From an uncultured Spirochaetales bacterium (lineage in GTDB: Bacteria; Spirochaetota; Spirochaetia; Sphaerochaetales; Sphaerochaetaceae): a stretch of DNA of 64,000 bases. The stretch spans positions 1-64,000 of the forward strand of contig CASENB010000021.1 of the NCBI GenBank assembly GCA_949289305.1, in the 5' to 3' direction. The first letter of the stretch is position 1, and the number at the start of each line of letters is the position of its first letter. A program made the position numbers and the translations under genes. Positions 25,213 to 37,622 of the stretch are shown here, in pieces. The notes under the pieces were generated by a model. It was not told the DNA's origin, made no database searches, and saw only the letters and a program-made list of their open reading frames with translations.

Positions 25213-27720
25213 CTACTGTTCAATTGTTGGATTTTCCGTATTTTCATCCATTTCAATATCATCTTCGTCTGTTTCTTCTTGGTAAGAAGTAATTGCCATT
25301 GCATTAATGCTATCTCCGGTCTTCTTGAATGCAGCAACCTTAACGCCTCTGGCGCTTCTTCCCTGAGTGGAAATATCCTTAGTATGTACTCTTATAGCCT
25401 GACCTTTCTTAGTCATGAAGATTACATCAGTGTCGTCATCTACGGCAAATGCGTCTACGATTCCGTTTTCTCCTTTTTCAATCGTGTAGATTTTCTGACC
25501 CATTGTGCCTCTTCCATGATTCATGAACTCGCTAAAGCGTACCTTCTTGCCTTTTCCTTGCTCAGTAATCATAAGGATATCCTTACCATCTTCAACTCTG
25601 ACTACTCCTACGAGCTCGTCATCATCAATAAGTTTGATACCTCTTACGCCGTGAGTGCTTCTTCCCATTGTTCTGATGCTAGAAGCTTCGGTTCTAAGTC
25701 CTTTTCCATTCTTCGTAATAAGCATTACATCGTCTTCGTCATCTACGAATACAGACTGTACGAGTTCATCTCCCTCATCAAGTATAATAGCTTTAACTCC
25801 TCTGACTTTAGCATTAACAAAGTCGTTCAGCCTTACCTTTTTAGTAACGCCAGCTTTTGTTGCCATCAAGATGTACTTATCCTCACTGAATTCCTTAAAG
25901 CTTATTATCGCAGTTACCTTCTCATTGTTATCAATCTGGATAATGCTCTTCAGACTTGTTCCTTTCGCCGTCTTTGCGTTTTCAGGAATATCAAAAGCCC
26001 TAATATAATAAGCTTTACCAAGATTAGATACGAATAAGATATAATCATGGCTGTTACAGATAAAGAGATGCTGGACGAAATCATTATCTACAAGCTTAGC
26101 TCCTATCGTTCCCTTTCCGCCCCTCTTCTGAGCTCTGTATTCATCAATAGGTATTCTCTTGGCAAAGCCTTTGTTCGTAATTGAGATTACAACTTCTTCC
26201 TTCTTAATGAAATCTTCTGGAGACGTATCTTCAAGCTCTCTTTCATTAATTTCAGTTCTTCTTCTATCTCCATATGTCTCACCGACTTTTATAAGCTCGT
26301 CCTTGACAACGCCAAGGATCTTCTTTTCATCAGCAAGGAGTTCCTTATAGTAAGCAATCTTACCTTCCAGCTCTTCCAATTCCTGCAAAATCTTCTCTGT
26401 TTCAAGATGTGAAAGACGTCCAAGACGCATATCAATGATGGCATCCGCCTGAATCTGCGTAAGATTAAATGCTTTCTGGAGCTCTAAAGATGCGATATTA
26501 TTATCTTCGCTTTCCTTTATGATTCTGATAACTTCATCTATGTTATCAAGTCCAATCTTAAGACCTTCAAGCACATGAGCTCTTTCTTCCGCTTTTCTTA
26601 AATCAAAGCGGGTTCTTCTCTCGACTACCTCTTTTCTATGTGCTACATAAGCCTCTAACATCTCTTTAAGATTAAAGAGCTTCGGAGCACCGTTTTGAAG
26701 CGCAAGATTGTAAACATTGAAATTGCTTTGAAGTGCAGTACGTCCAAATAGCATGTTCAAAACAATATTTGGAACAGCATCCGCTTTTAGCTCTATAACG
26801 ATTCTTATTCCATCGCGTCCTGACTCGTCCCTGACAGCTGCAATTCCTTTTATAACCTCGTCTTTTCTTAATTCATCGATCTTCTTTACAAGCTCGCTCT
26901 TGTTAACTTGGTAAGGAATTTCAGTAAAGACAATCTTATCATGGCCTTTTTCATTTTCTTCAATTTCATATCTGCTTCTGATAACTATCTTGCCTTTTCC
27001 TGTCGTATATGCGTCCATTATGCCTTTTTTTCCGCATATGATGCCATATGAAGGAAAATCAGGTCCTTTGATGTATTCCATTAACTCAGGAATAGTAATA
27101 TCAGGATTATCAATTAAAGCTGCAATACCATTAATAACTTCAGTAAGATTATGTGGGGCTAAGTTAGTAGCCATACCAACTGCAATACCTGAAGATCCGT
27201 TAACAAGTAAGAATGGAAACGCAGATGGAAGTACAGAAGGCTCTTTAAGGCTTTCATCATAGTTAGGAGTGAAATCTACGGTCTCTTTATTTATATCCGT
27301 AAGCATCTCTTCTCCAAGTTTTGAAAGCTTAGCCTCTGTGTACCTCATTGCAGCAGGTGGGTCGCCATCAATAGATCCGAAGTTTCCCTGTGGCTTTACA
27401 ACAGGGTAGCGTAATGAGAAATCTTGTCCTAAGCGAACTAAAGCATCATAAACTGAAGCGTCTCCATGTGGGTGATATTTACCTAGTACGTCACCAACAA
27501 CACGTGCACACTTCTTAGTCTGGCTTGATGCTTTAAGACCAATATCCCACATATCGTATAAAATTCTTCTATGTACTGGTTTCAAGCCATCCCTGACATC
27601 AGGAAGTGCTCTAGAAACGATAACCGACATAGCGTAGTTAAGGTAACTAGTCTTCATCTCCGTAGAGAGATCAGCTTTAATAACCTTACCTAGGTGTTCT
27701 TCTTGAATATTTTCGTCCAT
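25213..27720 (-). CDS. gyrA: DNA gyrase subunit A
   Basis: An 835-residue breakage-reunion subunit of gyrase. The N-terminal DNA-gate domain holds [11 protein letters not shown] with the catalytic tyrosine, and the C-terminal pinwheel contains the GyrA-box variant QKRGGKG needed for wrapping DNA. In the quinolone region the sequence is [10 protein letters not shown]: Ala88 stands where E. coli has Ser83, while Asp92 matches Asp87. The ATG at 27720 follows AAGGAAGGA; the TTG seven codons earlier is not needed. It lies 10 bp after gyrB in a gyrBA operon. Confidence 0.96.
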   Translation of the reverse strand: MDENIQEEHLGKVIKADLSTEMKTSYLNYAMSVIVSRALPDVRDGLKPVHRRILYDMWDIGLKASSQTKKCARVVGDVLGKYHPHGDASVYDALVRLGQDFSLRYPVVKPQGNFGSIDGDPPAAMRYTEAKLSKLGEEMLTDINKETVDFTPNYDESLKEPSVLPSAFPFLLVNGSSGIAVGMATNLAPHNLTEVINGIAALIDNPDITIPELMEYIKGPDFPSYGIICGKKGIMDAYTTGKGKIVIRSRYEIEENEKGHDKIVFTEIPYQVNKSELVKKIDELRKDEVIKGIAAVRDESGRDGIRIVIELKADAVPNIVLNMLFGRTALQSNFNVYNLALQNGAPKLFNLKEMLEAYVAHRKEVVERRTRFDLRKAEERAHVLEGLKIGLDNIDEVIRIIKESEDNNIASLELQKAFNLTQIQADAIIDMRLGRLSHLETEKILQELEELEGKIAYYKELLADEKKILGVVKDELIKVGETYGDRRRTEINERELEDTSPEDFIKKEEVVISITNKGFAKRIPIDEYRAQKRGGKGTIGAKLVDNDFVQHLFICNSHDYILFVSNLGKAYYIRAFDIPENAKTAKGTSLKSIIQIDNNEKVTAIISFKEFSEDKYILMATKAGVTKKVRLNDFVNAKVRGVKAIILDEGDELVQSVFVDDEDDVMLITKNGKGLRTEASSIRTMGRSTHGVRGIKLIDDDELVGVVRVEDGKDILMITEQGKGKKVRFSEFMNHGRGTMGQKIYTIEKGENGIVDAFAVDDDTDVIFMTKKGQAIRVHTKDISTQGRSARGVKVAAFKKTGDSINAMAITSYQEETDEDDIEMDENTENPTIEQ

Positions 27721-27730
27721 TTTTCCTTCC

Positions 27731-29791
<2,061 letters not shown>

Positions 29792-29974
29792 CTACTTAGC
29801 GCATTAATTAATTATATATTATTATATTAATAAAAGCAAGAAGAATACTAAACGGCATTTTGTATTCAACTTTATACATGAAAAAGAATTATAAAAGAAA
29901 AAGATGCCAATTTCAAAATTACTCTTGAAGAAAGCGGCTTAGGCAGTTAACATATTTCTCACGAGATTGATAAA

Positions 29975-31312
29975 ATGTTGAAAGAACTTTGGGAACAAGC
30001 TGAAGAAAGACTGGCACAAACGATGCCTGCATCCACTCAAGTATGGTTAAAAAACACACACTTTGAAAGCGAAAGCGATGATACCATCACGCTATCATTT
30101 GCTTCTTCATATTATCGTGATGCATTTAAAAGACACTGTCTTGATCAGAGTTTGAACGTTCTTGAAGATCTAACAGATAAAGATATAAAAATAAATCTCG
30201 TAATAAGCAGCGCACCTCAGGTAAATGCAAATATCGAAGAAAAAAAGATCACGCACCTTTCCGAAAAGAAAAAAGCTGTAAATGAAACGCTTAACAAAGA
30301 TTATACTTTTGACAATTTCATAGTCGGAGAAAATAATCTTTTCGCATGTAACGTCGCAAAAGTAATATCTACTAATCCAGGCATTAGTTTCAACCCTTGT
30401 CTGATTTACGGTGGAGTAGGACTTGGAAAAACACACCTTATACAGGCAATAGGAAACTACATATACGATCATAATCCTAAGATGAAAGTCATATATGTCA
30501 CGGCAGAGACCTTCACAAACGAACTCATTCAAGCAATAAGCACAAAAGCAGGAAATGCTAAGTTTAAAAATAAGTACAGAACAGCAGATGTTCTTCTGAT
30601 CGATGACATACATTTCATAGCGGACAAGGAAAGCACTCAGGAAGAAATCTTCCATACATTCAACGATCTGACAGAGAGAAATAAGCAAATCGTATTTACT
30701 TGCGATAGGCCGTTAACTGAATTACGTGGAGTGAACGAACGACTTATTACAAGATTCAGAAAGGGTGCAAATGTAGATCTTCAGCCACCTCAATATGAGA
30801 CAAGAATGGCTATCGCTCTAAAAAAATGTAAAGACCTTAATTTCAAGATATCTCAGGATGTTCTTGAATATATTTGCATGAACATAAAAACAAACGTAAG
30901 GGATCTTGAAGGCGCTCTCACTACGCTATATTCGTTTTCAGAGCTCGTAGGACGTGAAATAACGAAAGAGATAGCAGCAGAGCACATAAAGAACTTCATT
31001 CCGACTGAAATGATAAAAAATACAGAGGTCACAATAGACCAGATAATCAGTCAGAGCGCATCGTATTTTAACGTATCTACGTTTGATATTCGTGGAAAAA
31101 GCAGAAATAAAAATGTCTCTCTTGCACGTCATATAGCAATGTATCTATCAAGCGTACTAACTAATCTTTCTCTAACTGAGATAGGCAAGTATTTTGATAG
31201 CAAAGACCATACGACAGTCAGCTATGCAATTAATAAAATTAAGAGTATTGAAGAGAGCGATGAGAGCATCCGAAAAGCTACGGAAGCCATAAGAGAGAAA
31301 CTCAAGAAGTAA
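29975..31312 (+). CDS. dnaA: Chromosomal replication initiator DnaA
   Basis: A 445-residue initiator. N-terminal domain I (residues 1-80), linker, AAA+ domain with Walker A GGVGLGKT (146-153) and Walker B LLIDDIHFI, then domain IV with the box-binding signature DHTTVSYA near residue 420. It unwinds oriC, which lies just downstream at 31395-31620. No clear ribosome site precedes the ATG. Confidence 0.97.
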   Translation: MLKELWEQAEERLAQTMPASTQVWLKNTHFESESDDTITLSFASSYYRDAFKRHCLDQSLNVLEDLTDKDIKINLVISSAPQVNANIEEKKITHLSEKKKAVNETLNKDYTFDNFIVGENNLFACNVAKVISTNPGISFNPCLIYGGVGLGKTHLIQAIGNYIYDHNPKMKVIYVTAETFTNELIQAISTKAGNAKFKNKYRTADVLLIDDIHFIADKESTQEEIFHTFNDLTERNKQIVFTCDRPLTELRGVNERLITRFRKGANVDLQPPQYETRMAIALKKCKDLNFKISQDVLEYICMNIKTNVRDLEGALTTLYSFSELVGREITKEIAAEHIKNFIPTEMIKNTEVTIDQIISQSASYFNVSTFDIRGKSRNKNVSLARHIAMYLSSVLTNLSLTEIGKYFDSKDHTTVSYAINKIKSIEESDESIRKATEAIREKLKK

Positions 31313-31394
31313 GAGTAAATTTCAAAACCACTTTTTATTATTAACTATTTTTTCTCAAAAAAGGGGTAGTTTTCCACTATTTTTGGGGAAAACC

Positions 31395-31620
31395 TGTGGA
31401 AAACTCGTTAATAAGCTGTTTAAAACATGTTTATAACTTTTGTTTTTTCCACTGCTTTTTTACTATTTTTTCTTTATCATTTTTATGTACTGTGGAAAGC
31501 TGTGAATAACTTTCGAAGTTATCCACAAAGTTTTCCACAACGTAATATACTTTAATAAAATGAGTTAAATGAGTTTTCCACACTTTCCACACCCTCTACT
31601 AATACTACTACCTTTTATAT
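31395..31620. other. oriC: Replication origin oriC: DnaA boxes, GC patch, DnaA-trios, AT-rich unwinding region
   Basis: Between dnaA and dnaN. DnaA boxes (TTWTNCACA or close): 31395-31403 (reverse), 31491-31499 (reverse, one mismatch), 31501-31509 (reverse), a perfect TTATCCACA at 31519-31527, 31531-31539, 31574-31582 and 31583-31591 (one mismatch). The last is followed by CCCT, then five tandem trios CTA CTA ATA CTA CTA (31596-31610; complementary strand 3'-GAT-GAT-TAT-GAT-GAT-5') and the AT-rich TTTTATATATATTG. This is the order described for the bacterial basal unwinding system. Confidence 0.88.
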
Positions 31621-31716
31621 ATATTGATTTTTAGTAGTAAATAAAGAAATGAGGAAAAAGAGAGAAAAACAAACTTTTTTATGATATATTAAATCTAATA
31701 GTTTTAGGAGGATTAA

Positions 31717-32820
31717 ATGAAATTCATTTGCCCATGCGAAGATCTCAGAAGAGAAATACTATATGCATCGAACTTCACAACAAAAAGAAATGCATTATCT
31801 ATTACAAGTAACGTCCTATTAATTAACAAGAACAATACTTTAACTATAAAAGCAACAGACAGCAAAAACGGATTTACATCCTCTATTGCAGTTAATACGG
31901 TAATTCCAGGATCTACGACAGTTCTATGTGAAAAATTTGCAGACATTCTTAAGAACATAAAAGATGATGTGGAGCTTGAAATCACAGAAGAAGGCGATAA
32001 TCTTTCTATCAGAAATTCAAAAGAATCGAAGTTCATAGTAAACATGAGGACTTTGGAGGCTGATAAATTTCCAGAATTAGAAGAAGCTCCGGAAGATGAT
32101 TATTTCACTTTAGGACAGAGTCTGTTTTTCGATATGGTTGAAAAGACAAGTTATGCCGTAGGACATGATGAATCAAGATTCTTTTTAACAGGCGTATATC
32201 TTGAGTATAAGAATGACAAACTTGTAATGGTTGCTACTGACGGTAAAAAACTAAATTGCGTACGTCGCGAGTTTGATAGGCAGATTGAAGAATTTGTTCC
32301 TTCAATCGTACCTGTAAATTTCCTATCAAATCTTAAAATGATAGGATCAGGTGACGGCGTATTAAGTTTGACGTTTAAAAACGGATATGCATTTGCTGAG
32401 ATCGAAGGAAGGTATATATATTCATTATTAATTTCTGGAAATTATCCGAATTATGAGAGAGTAATTCCAAAGTCTTTCGAGTATAAGGCAGTTATTAATA
32501 GAGAAGAGATGTTGAATGCTATCAACTTAATTGCTGTAACAATTGAACTAAAAAGTAAGAAAATAATTTTCGAAATTAATAAAGATGGAATAATGATAAG
32601 CGGTGAAGATTCTGATGGAAACAGCAAAAACGTTGTCAAATGCGACTACGACGGACCTGTAATTAGACTTTCATTCAATTATAACTTCCTTCTTGATGCG
32701 ATTAAGAGAATTGAAGGTGATGAGTTTATTATAAGCTTTAACAACTCATCCACTGCAATTGGTCTTACAAGCAATCCTGAAAGCGACTATATCTTTATTA
32801 TCATGCCTATGCAGGCCTAA
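31717..32820 (+). CDS. dnaN: DNA polymerase III sliding clamp (beta)
   Basis: A 367-residue clamp of three repeated domains; the first begins MKFICPCEDLRREILYASNF and the last ends with the typical SDYIFIIMPMQA (usually xxYvvMPMR). It encircles DNA and tethers polymerase III. TTTAGGAGGA gives a strong ribosome site. The gene follows oriC and is translated just before recF, which starts one base after its stop. Confidence 0.96.
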   Translation: MKFICPCEDLRREILYASNFTTKRNALSITSNVLLINKNNTLTIKATDSKNGFTSSIAVNTVIPGSTTVLCEKFADILKNIKDDVELEITEEGDNLSIRNSKESKFIVNMRTLEADKFPELEEAPEDDYFTLGQSLFFDMVEKTSYAVGHDESRFFLTGVYLEYKNDKLVMVATDGKKLNCVRREFDRQIEEFVPSIVPVNFLSNLKMIGSGDGVLSLTFKNGYAFAEIEGRYIYSLLISGNYPNYERVIPKSFEYKAVINREEMLNAINLIAVTIELKSKKIIFEINKDGIMISGEDSDGNSKNVVKCDYDGPVIRLSFNYNFLLDAIKRIEGDEFIISFNNSSTAIGLTSNPESDYIFIIMPMQA

Positions 32821-32821
32821 G

Positions 32822-33901
32822 ATGAGATTTGAAAAGATAAGAATAAATAATTTTAGAAACATATCCTCTGCAACTGTAGATGTTAACGCAGAGGATATTG
32901 TTCTCACTGGTGAGAATGCTCAAGGAAAAACTAATTTTTTAGAAGCAATCTATACTCTTTGTTATGCTTCTTCTTTTAAGACTAATAATTTGAAAGAGGC
33001 CATTAAACACGGCGAAGATGGATTTTATATAGAGGCTACATTTTTAAATGAATACGACGAAAGGCAATATATCAGTCTTTCTTATGATGGAAATAAGAGG
33101 ACTATAAATTTAGATGGAAAAAAAGTAACAGATAGGAAAGAGCTTATATATAATTTTCCATGTATAGTTTTCTGTCATGAGGATATTGATTTTTTAAAAG
33201 GCGAGCCTGAGACTAGAAGAAAATTCTTCGATCAGATGATGAGCCTTTCTAACCCATCGTTTTTAGATACTATAAGGCTTTATAAGAACGTGCTTGCAAA
33301 AAGAAACGCTGCAATAAAGATGAATGATCCTTCTTTGATGGGACTTTATGATGAACGTCTTGCAAAATACGGTCTTGAAATAATGAATGAGCGTGAAGAG
33401 GCCATTAAAAAGTTCAATAACGTATTTCCTATTATTTTTTCAAACGTATCTAATGGAAAAGACGATCTTTATATACAGTATCAAAAGTCATGGAACAATA
33501 TGGACAATGTAGAAGAGATCGTATCATACCTTTCAGAGAGCAAAGAAAGGGATTTAAAAATGATGACTACGACAAGCGGAATACATAGAGACCGTTTCGT
33601 TGTAAAAGACAGTATGGGATCTTTTAATCAGAGCGGATCTACAGGACAGCTTAGGCTTTGCTCTTTAATATTTAGAATAGTTGAATCACTTTTGTTTGAA
33701 GAGGCTACAGGTAAAAAGCCTATACTTCTATTTGACGATGTTCTTCTTGAACTGGACAGTACGAAAAGAAGTTTGTTTTTAAAAGAGATAGACTCATACG
33801 ATCAGGCATTTTTTACGTTTCTTCCTAACGAAATTTATTTTGATAAGCATCATAAAAAGCCTATCTGTTATAATGTAAAGGACGGTAAATACTATTTATG
33901 A
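32822..33901 (+). CDS. recF: DNA replication and repair protein RecF
   Basis: A 359-residue SMC-like ATPase that loads RecA at gaps with RecO/RecR. Walker A is GENAQGKT (30-37); the ABC signature SGSTGQLRLC and Walker B LLFDDVLLELD are in the last third. The ATG at 32822 gives the conserved N-terminus MRFEKIRINNFRN; the earlier frame ATG at 32759 lies inside dnaN. Its stop overlaps the dciA start (ATGA). Confidence 0.95.
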   Translation: MRFEKIRINNFRNISSATVDVNAEDIVLTGENAQGKTNFLEAIYTLCYASSFKTNNLKEAIKHGEDGFYIEATFLNEYDERQYISLSYDGNKRTINLDGKKVTDRKELIYNFPCIVFCHEDIDFLKGEPETRRKFFDQMMSLSNPSFLDTIRLYKNVLAKRNAAIKMNDPSLMGLYDERLAKYGLEIMNEREEAIKKFNNVFPIIFSNVSNGKDDLYIQYQKSWNNMDNVEEIVSYLSESKERDLKMMTTTSGIHRDRFVVKDSMGSFNQSGSTGQLRLCSLIFRIVESLLFEEATGKKPILLFDDVLLELDSTKRSLFLKEIDSYDQAFFTFLPNEIYFDKHHKKPICYNVKDGKYYL

Positions 33902-34197
33902 GTGAGTACTATAAAGATGCTAAGGATGTCCTGAAAGAAATAATGGAAACTCTTAGTATAAAAAAGAATGAGAAAGAAGAAATCATTAATAGAGAGTGGA
34001 AGAACATAGTAGGGCAGAAGATATCTACATACGCTTCTTTTGAAAAGGTAGATAAGAAAACGCTCTATATCTCTACTGACGATAATGCTTATCTTCCTAT
34101 GATACTTTCTCAGAAGAAAAGAATAATTGAAAAATACAATAAAATTTTAAAAAAAGATAAGATTTTATATTTACATGTAATTGTTAAATCTTATTAA
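33898..34197 (+). CDS. dciA: DUF721/DciA-type helicase-loader family protein
   Basis: A 99-residue DUF721 protein. The family core is REWKNIVGQKISTYASFEKVDKKTLYIST followed by a C-terminal basic stretch. DciA proteins load the replicative helicase in bacteria lacking DnaC, and the dnaA-dnaN-recF-dciA order is common among spirochaetes. The start overlaps recF by 4 bp. AT-rich sequence with the rpmH promoter follows. Confidence 0.82.
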   Translation: MSEYYKDAKDVLKEIMETLSIKKNEKEEIINREWKNIVGQKISTYASFEKVDKKTLYISTDDNAYLPMILSQKKRIIEKYNKILKKDKILYLHVIVKSY

Positions 34198-34311
34198 TTA
34201 TTTATTTTATAATAAATTAAATTATAAAAATAATAGAAAAATAAGTTTTTTTATTAAAATAATCGAAAAAAATAGTGCTTATAAACATCTAATTTCATAT
34301 GATATTAGTAC

Positions 34312-34392
34312 TTGACGCTAATTTGAAGTATCTATAAAATTTCATACTCGGACACGTTTGTCCTTATAAAGAAAAATACCGCTATTTTAGCG
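34312..34392 (+). promoter_or_regulatory. rpmH promoter and structured leader
   Basis: TTGACG with a TAAAAT/TATAAA hexamer about 15-17 bp downstream, then two small perfect hairpins in the leader: GGACA/TGTCC (34350-34363) and CGCTA/TAGCG (34380-34392). They precede the GGAG ribosome site of rpmH and could mediate autogenous control; that is speculative. Confidence 0.45.
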
Positions 34393-34413
34393 AAGAATTA
34401 TTTGGAGACTACC

Positions 34414-34581
34414 ATGAGCAACAAAGGCAAGAGAACTTACCAGCCAAGTAAGAGAAAGAGAACAAGGAAATTCGGTTTCCGCGCAAGAATGGCTACGAAG
34501 GGAGGACGTCTCGTACTTGCTCGCAGAAGAGCAAAGGGCAGACATAGCCTAACCGTAAGCGATGAGAAGAAGCCTTACTAA
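34414..34581 (+). CDS. rpmH: 50S ribosomal protein L34
   Basis: A 55-residue basic ribosomal protein. [16 protein letters not shown], then [23 protein letters not shown], is the standard L34 sequence. TTTGGAG gives the ribosome site. Its last 20 bases overlap the start of rnpA in another frame. The L34-RnpA pair opens the conserved rpmH-rnpA-yidC-jag cluster. Confidence 0.97.
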   Translation: MSNKGKRTYQPSKRKRTRKFGFRARMATKGGRLVLARRRAKGRHSLTVSDEKKPY

Positions 34582-34918
34582 GACTAATATCATCAGAAAG
34601 AAAGAAGAAATTGATCGCATTTTCAAAGATGGAGTTAAGTTTTCATCACAGAAGATGCGATTAATTGCTCTTAATAACGGTCTTAATTACGATCGTTTCA
34701 TAGTGATACCTGTAAAACACTATGGAAATTCAGTTGAGCGTAATAAAATAAGAAGACAGACTAAAGAGATCTTTAGGAAATGGGAAGGCCGTTTAATAGA
34801 GGGTTCTGACAATCTCGGTGTAGATATCGTCTTGGTAGTTTATCCTGGAAAGGTTTCTTCTTTTTCCTTGCTTGAGGCTAATATGAAATCATTATTAGTC
34901 AGGATAAAGAGGAAATAG
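34562..34918 (+). CDS. rnpA: Ribonuclease P protein component
   Basis: A 118-residue protein subunit that helps RNase P RNA cut tRNA precursors. The RNR signature is present as [18 protein letters not shown] (usually G.AV.RN..KR..RE..R). The ATG at 34562 lies inside rpmH, giving a 20-bp overlap; no later start keeps the conserved N-terminal helix. No yidD follows: 75 bp without a frame lead to yidC. Confidence 0.92.
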   Translation: MRRSLTKTNIIRKKEEIDRIFKDGVKFSSQKMRLIALNNGLNYDRFIVIPVKHYGNSVERNKIRRQTKEIFRKWEGRLIEGSDNLGVDIVLVVYPGKVSSFSLLEANMKSLLVRIKRK

Positions 34919-34993
34919 CTCCTATTACATCTCTTCATGCAGAGTTCCTATTCCAACTTTCCTCGGATAAAAATCATTAACAAAGGAGATTAA

Positions 34994-36796
34994 ATGGATA
35001 GGAATACAATTATAGCAATAGTCCTATGTACAATCGTAATCATCTTTTCAACTACGATCCAGACAATGTTTTTTTCTCCGGATCCTTCCACTTATACAAC
35101 GGAAACAGTTGAAAATGTTGATAATATTGAAAGCAATGTTTCTACAGGTCCAGAAGAAGCGTACGGACGTGACTTCTATGCAGTAGGAGAAGATACCACA
35201 TCAGATCCTTTTGTAATAGAAAACGAGGTATCTAGAATTACATTCAATCCTGTTGGAGCATCAATCGACAGCGTACTATTTAAAGAGCATTTAAGCGATG
35301 GAGAGCCTAGCGAGCTTATTTTTAAAGACAGCGACGATATAAATCCATTCATGCTTTATGCTGGTGATGATACAGTTAATCCAATAGATCCTGTTTTTAA
35401 TTACAATATAAGTAATCTGGATGACAGAAGTATAACACAGATCACATTTTCTCGTGATTTTGATACCAGAGACGGCAGAAGATTTAAAATAAATAAGATC
35501 TACGCAGTGCCAAATAATGATGAATATATGGTACAGCTGGTTGTAAATATCGAAACTGAAGATGGTTCAAGAATTCCTCTAAATTACAATGGATATACAT
35601 ATACTTTAGGTTTTGGTCCTCAGGTAGGCCCTGAATTTGAATCTATCGGATCTGCTTATGACTATAGAAGAATTAACTACCTAAGAGACGATAAAGGCGG
35701 TAAGAGTAACGTAAGTTATTCAAATGGAGTATTTACATATGACGAATTTGACTCTGATGAATTCATTGATTGGATGAGTCTTACAGGTAAATATTTCGTA
35801 TCTATAGGTATCCCTGAGACGGAGAATATAATAAGCAAATATAGTGCAACCAATGCTACATACGATAGCGGAGTAAGTCAGGAAAACTATTTCTATTTCA
35901 CTAGAGAGAGTACTTCTGAAGCTTCAATTACAGATGTTTATTCATACTATCTCGGACCTCAGGACAGGGGAGAACTTACAAAATACGATAGAGCTGAAGA
36001 TAATGTGTTCGGACTTTCTGATCATAGGCTAAAAGAGGCTATGGATTCATCATGGCTATGGTGGCTAGAACAGATTCTTAACTGGTGTCTTGCATTTATA
36101 TATCGTTTCATTCCTAACTACGGAGTTGCTATTATCATTCTTACAATCATCATTAAGCTGCTTCTCCATCCGCTTTCAAAGAAGGGTACGGAATCTACAG
36201 CTAAGATGAGTGCATTAACTCCTAAGCTTAATGAGATTAAAGAGAGATACGCAGACGATCCTGAGAAACAGAATATGGCAATGGCAAAGCTGTATAAGGA
36301 AGAAGGTATTAATCCTATGTCCTCATGCTGGCCTATGCTTATTCAGTTCCCAATTCTTATTGCATTCTACGGACTATTAAATAAGAATATCGATCTCAGA
36401 GGTGCTATGTTCATTCCTGGTTGGATTACCGATCTTTCCATTCCTGAGACGATTTTTACACTTCCGTTTAACATTCCATTCCTTGGAAATCAGATTCACC
36501 TGCTTCCAATAGTTTATACGCTCTCCATGATATACAGCATGAAGATCACGCAGCAGGCATCTTCTGCCGGTCAGGAAGGAATGATGAAGTTCATGACCTA
36601 TGGAATGCCGATTATATTCTTCTTCGTTCTTTATAATGCGCCTTCAGGACTTCTAGTTTACTGGACATGTACTAACATTATTTCTATTGGTAGCCAGGTA
36701 TATGTAAACAAGAAGAAAGGCCAGCAGTTCAAGCTTGAACTTCAGAAAGAAGACGAAGAAAAGGCTCTTGCTAAGAAGAAAAAGAGAAGGAAGTAA
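34994..36796 (+). CDS. yidC: Membrane protein insertase YidC
   Basis: A 600-residue insertase. An N-terminal signal anchor (IIAIVLCTIVIIFSTTIQTM) is followed by a large periplasmic beta domain (residues about 60-350) and the conserved core of five helices (MSALTPKLNEIKERYADDP, then MSSCWPMLIQFPILIAFY, and APSGLLVYWTCTN). The long form with periplasmic domain is typical of diderm bacteria. The C-terminus is very basic. AAAGGAG precedes the ATG, and jag begins 2 bp after the stop. Confidence 0.95.
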   Translation: MDRNTIIAIVLCTIVIIFSTTIQTMFFSPDPSTYTTETVENVDNIESNVSTGPEEAYGRDFYAVGEDTTSDPFVIENEVSRITFNPVGASIDSVLFKEHLSDGEPSELIFKDSDDINPFMLYAGDDTVNPIDPVFNYNISNLDDRSITQITFSRDFDTRDGRRFKINKIYAVPNNDEYMVQLVVNIETEDGSRIPLNYNGYTYTLGFGPQVGPEFESIGSAYDYRRINYLRDDKGGKSNVSYSNGVFTYDEFDSDEFIDWMSLTGKYFVSIGIPETENIISKYSATNATYDSGVSQENYFYFTRESTSEASITDVYSYYLGPQDRGELTKYDRAEDNVFGLSDHRLKEAMDSSWLWWLEQILNWCLAFIYRFIPNYGVAIIILTIIIKLLLHPLSKKGTESTAKMSALTPKLNEIKERYADDPEKQNMAMAKLYKEEGINPMSSCWPMLIQFPILIAFYGLLNKNIDLRGAMFIPGWITDLSIPETIFTLPFNIPFLGNQIHLLPIVYTLSMIYSMKITQQASSAGQEGMMKFMTYGMPIIFFFVLYNAPSGLLVYWTCTNIISIGSQVYVNKKKGQQFKLELQKEDEEKALAKKKKRRK

Positions 36797-36798
36797 AT

Positions 36799-37494
36799 AT
36801 GTATAGGGATTTTGAAGGTAAAACAGAGGCTGAAGCGCTTCAAAAAGCAAGAGAAGAACTTCAGCTTAAAAACGATGATGTTTATGTAGAAGTTCTTGAA
36901 GAGAGCAAGAAAGGCTTCTTCAAGAGAAGTTATATTAAAATTCGCGTCTATTATGGAGAAGAAGAGAAAGAGGACATAGAAAAGGCTGTTAAAGCGGAAG
37001 ATGAGAATCTTAATAAATCTATAGAGCCAGAAAGCGATATAGAACGCAAAATAGTCTCTTTCGTTGAAACTCTTATTTCAAAGATGGGATACGAGAGCAC
37101 AATCACTATCACAAACAGAAGAGATAGTAAAATCTCTTTAAATATCGAGAGTGACAACTCCAACATCCTTATTGGAAGAAAAGGAAAGAACTTAGATGCC
37201 ATCCAGCTTCTTGCAAACGTCTACGCTGCAAAGCTAGATGAGGATGCAAAAGTCGTAATAGACAGCGAAAACTATCGTGCAAGACATGAAGATCTCATCG
37301 TAAGAGATGCTATTAAGAATGCAGAGTACGTTAGAAGAAGCGGAAAGAGTAAACTTCTTGAACCTATGAATCCATTTGAAAGAAGACTCGTACATACAGC
37401 TCTTAACAACTTCAAAGGTGTTGAAACGAAGAGCGAAGGTGAAGGAGTTTACAAACAAGTAAGGATCATTCCTACAAACCCTAAGAGAAAATAG
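36799..37494 (+). CDS. jag: Jag/KhpB family RNA-binding protein
   Basis: A 231-residue protein: Jag N-terminal domain (FEGKTEAEALQKAREELQ, VLEESKKGFF), a KH domain (residues about 80-150 with ILIGRKGKNLDAIQ, the GxxG loop) and an R3H domain (NPFERRLVHTALNNF). It binds RNA, and its gene follows yidC in many phyla. A near-perfect 11-bp terminator hairpin closes the rpmH-jag operon. Confidence 0.93.
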   Translation: MYRDFEGKTEAEALQKAREELQLKNDDVYVEVLEESKKGFFKRSYIKIRVYYGEEEKEDIEKAVKAEDENLNKSIEPESDIERKIVSFVETLISKMGYESTITITNRRDSKISLNIESDNSNILIGRKGKNLDAIQLLANVYAAKLDEDAKVVIDSENYRARHEDLIVRDAIKNAEYVRRSGKSKLLEPMNPFERRLVHTALNNFKGVETKSEGEGVYKQVRIIPTNPKRK

Positions 37495-37516
37495 TAATTG
37501 ATAATTTGCTAAGAAT

Positions 37517-37564
37517 ATCCATGAAACAAAGAGTATAAAACTTCAAGTTTCATGGATTTTTTTA
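37517..37564 (+). terminator. Terminator of the rpmH-rnpA-yidC-jag operon
   Basis: ATCCATGAAAC (37517-37527) pairs perfectly with GTTTCATGGAT (37547-37557), followed by TTTTTTT. Confidence 0.85.
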
Positions 37565-37565
37565 T

Positions 37566-37601
37566 TATAAAAAAAGCTGTTAGCAACATATGCCAACAGC
37601 T
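37566..37601 (-). terminator. Terminator of the perR-rubrerythrin operon
   Basis: On the minus strand AGCTGTTGGCA pairs with TTGCTAACAGCT, followed by TTTTTTTAT. Confidence 0.8.
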
Positions 37602-37622
37602 CTTCATAGTTTTTAATATCTA

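Noticed and set aside
25204..26037. 277-codon plus-strand frame over the gyrA 3' end
   Set aside because: It is antisense to the conserved GyrA C-terminal domain, with low-complexity hydrophobic composition and no ribosome site.
34198..34300. Possible coding sequence between dciA and rpmH
   Set aside because: The stretch is almost pure A/T with frequent stops in all frames; only the rpmH promoter further down is supported.
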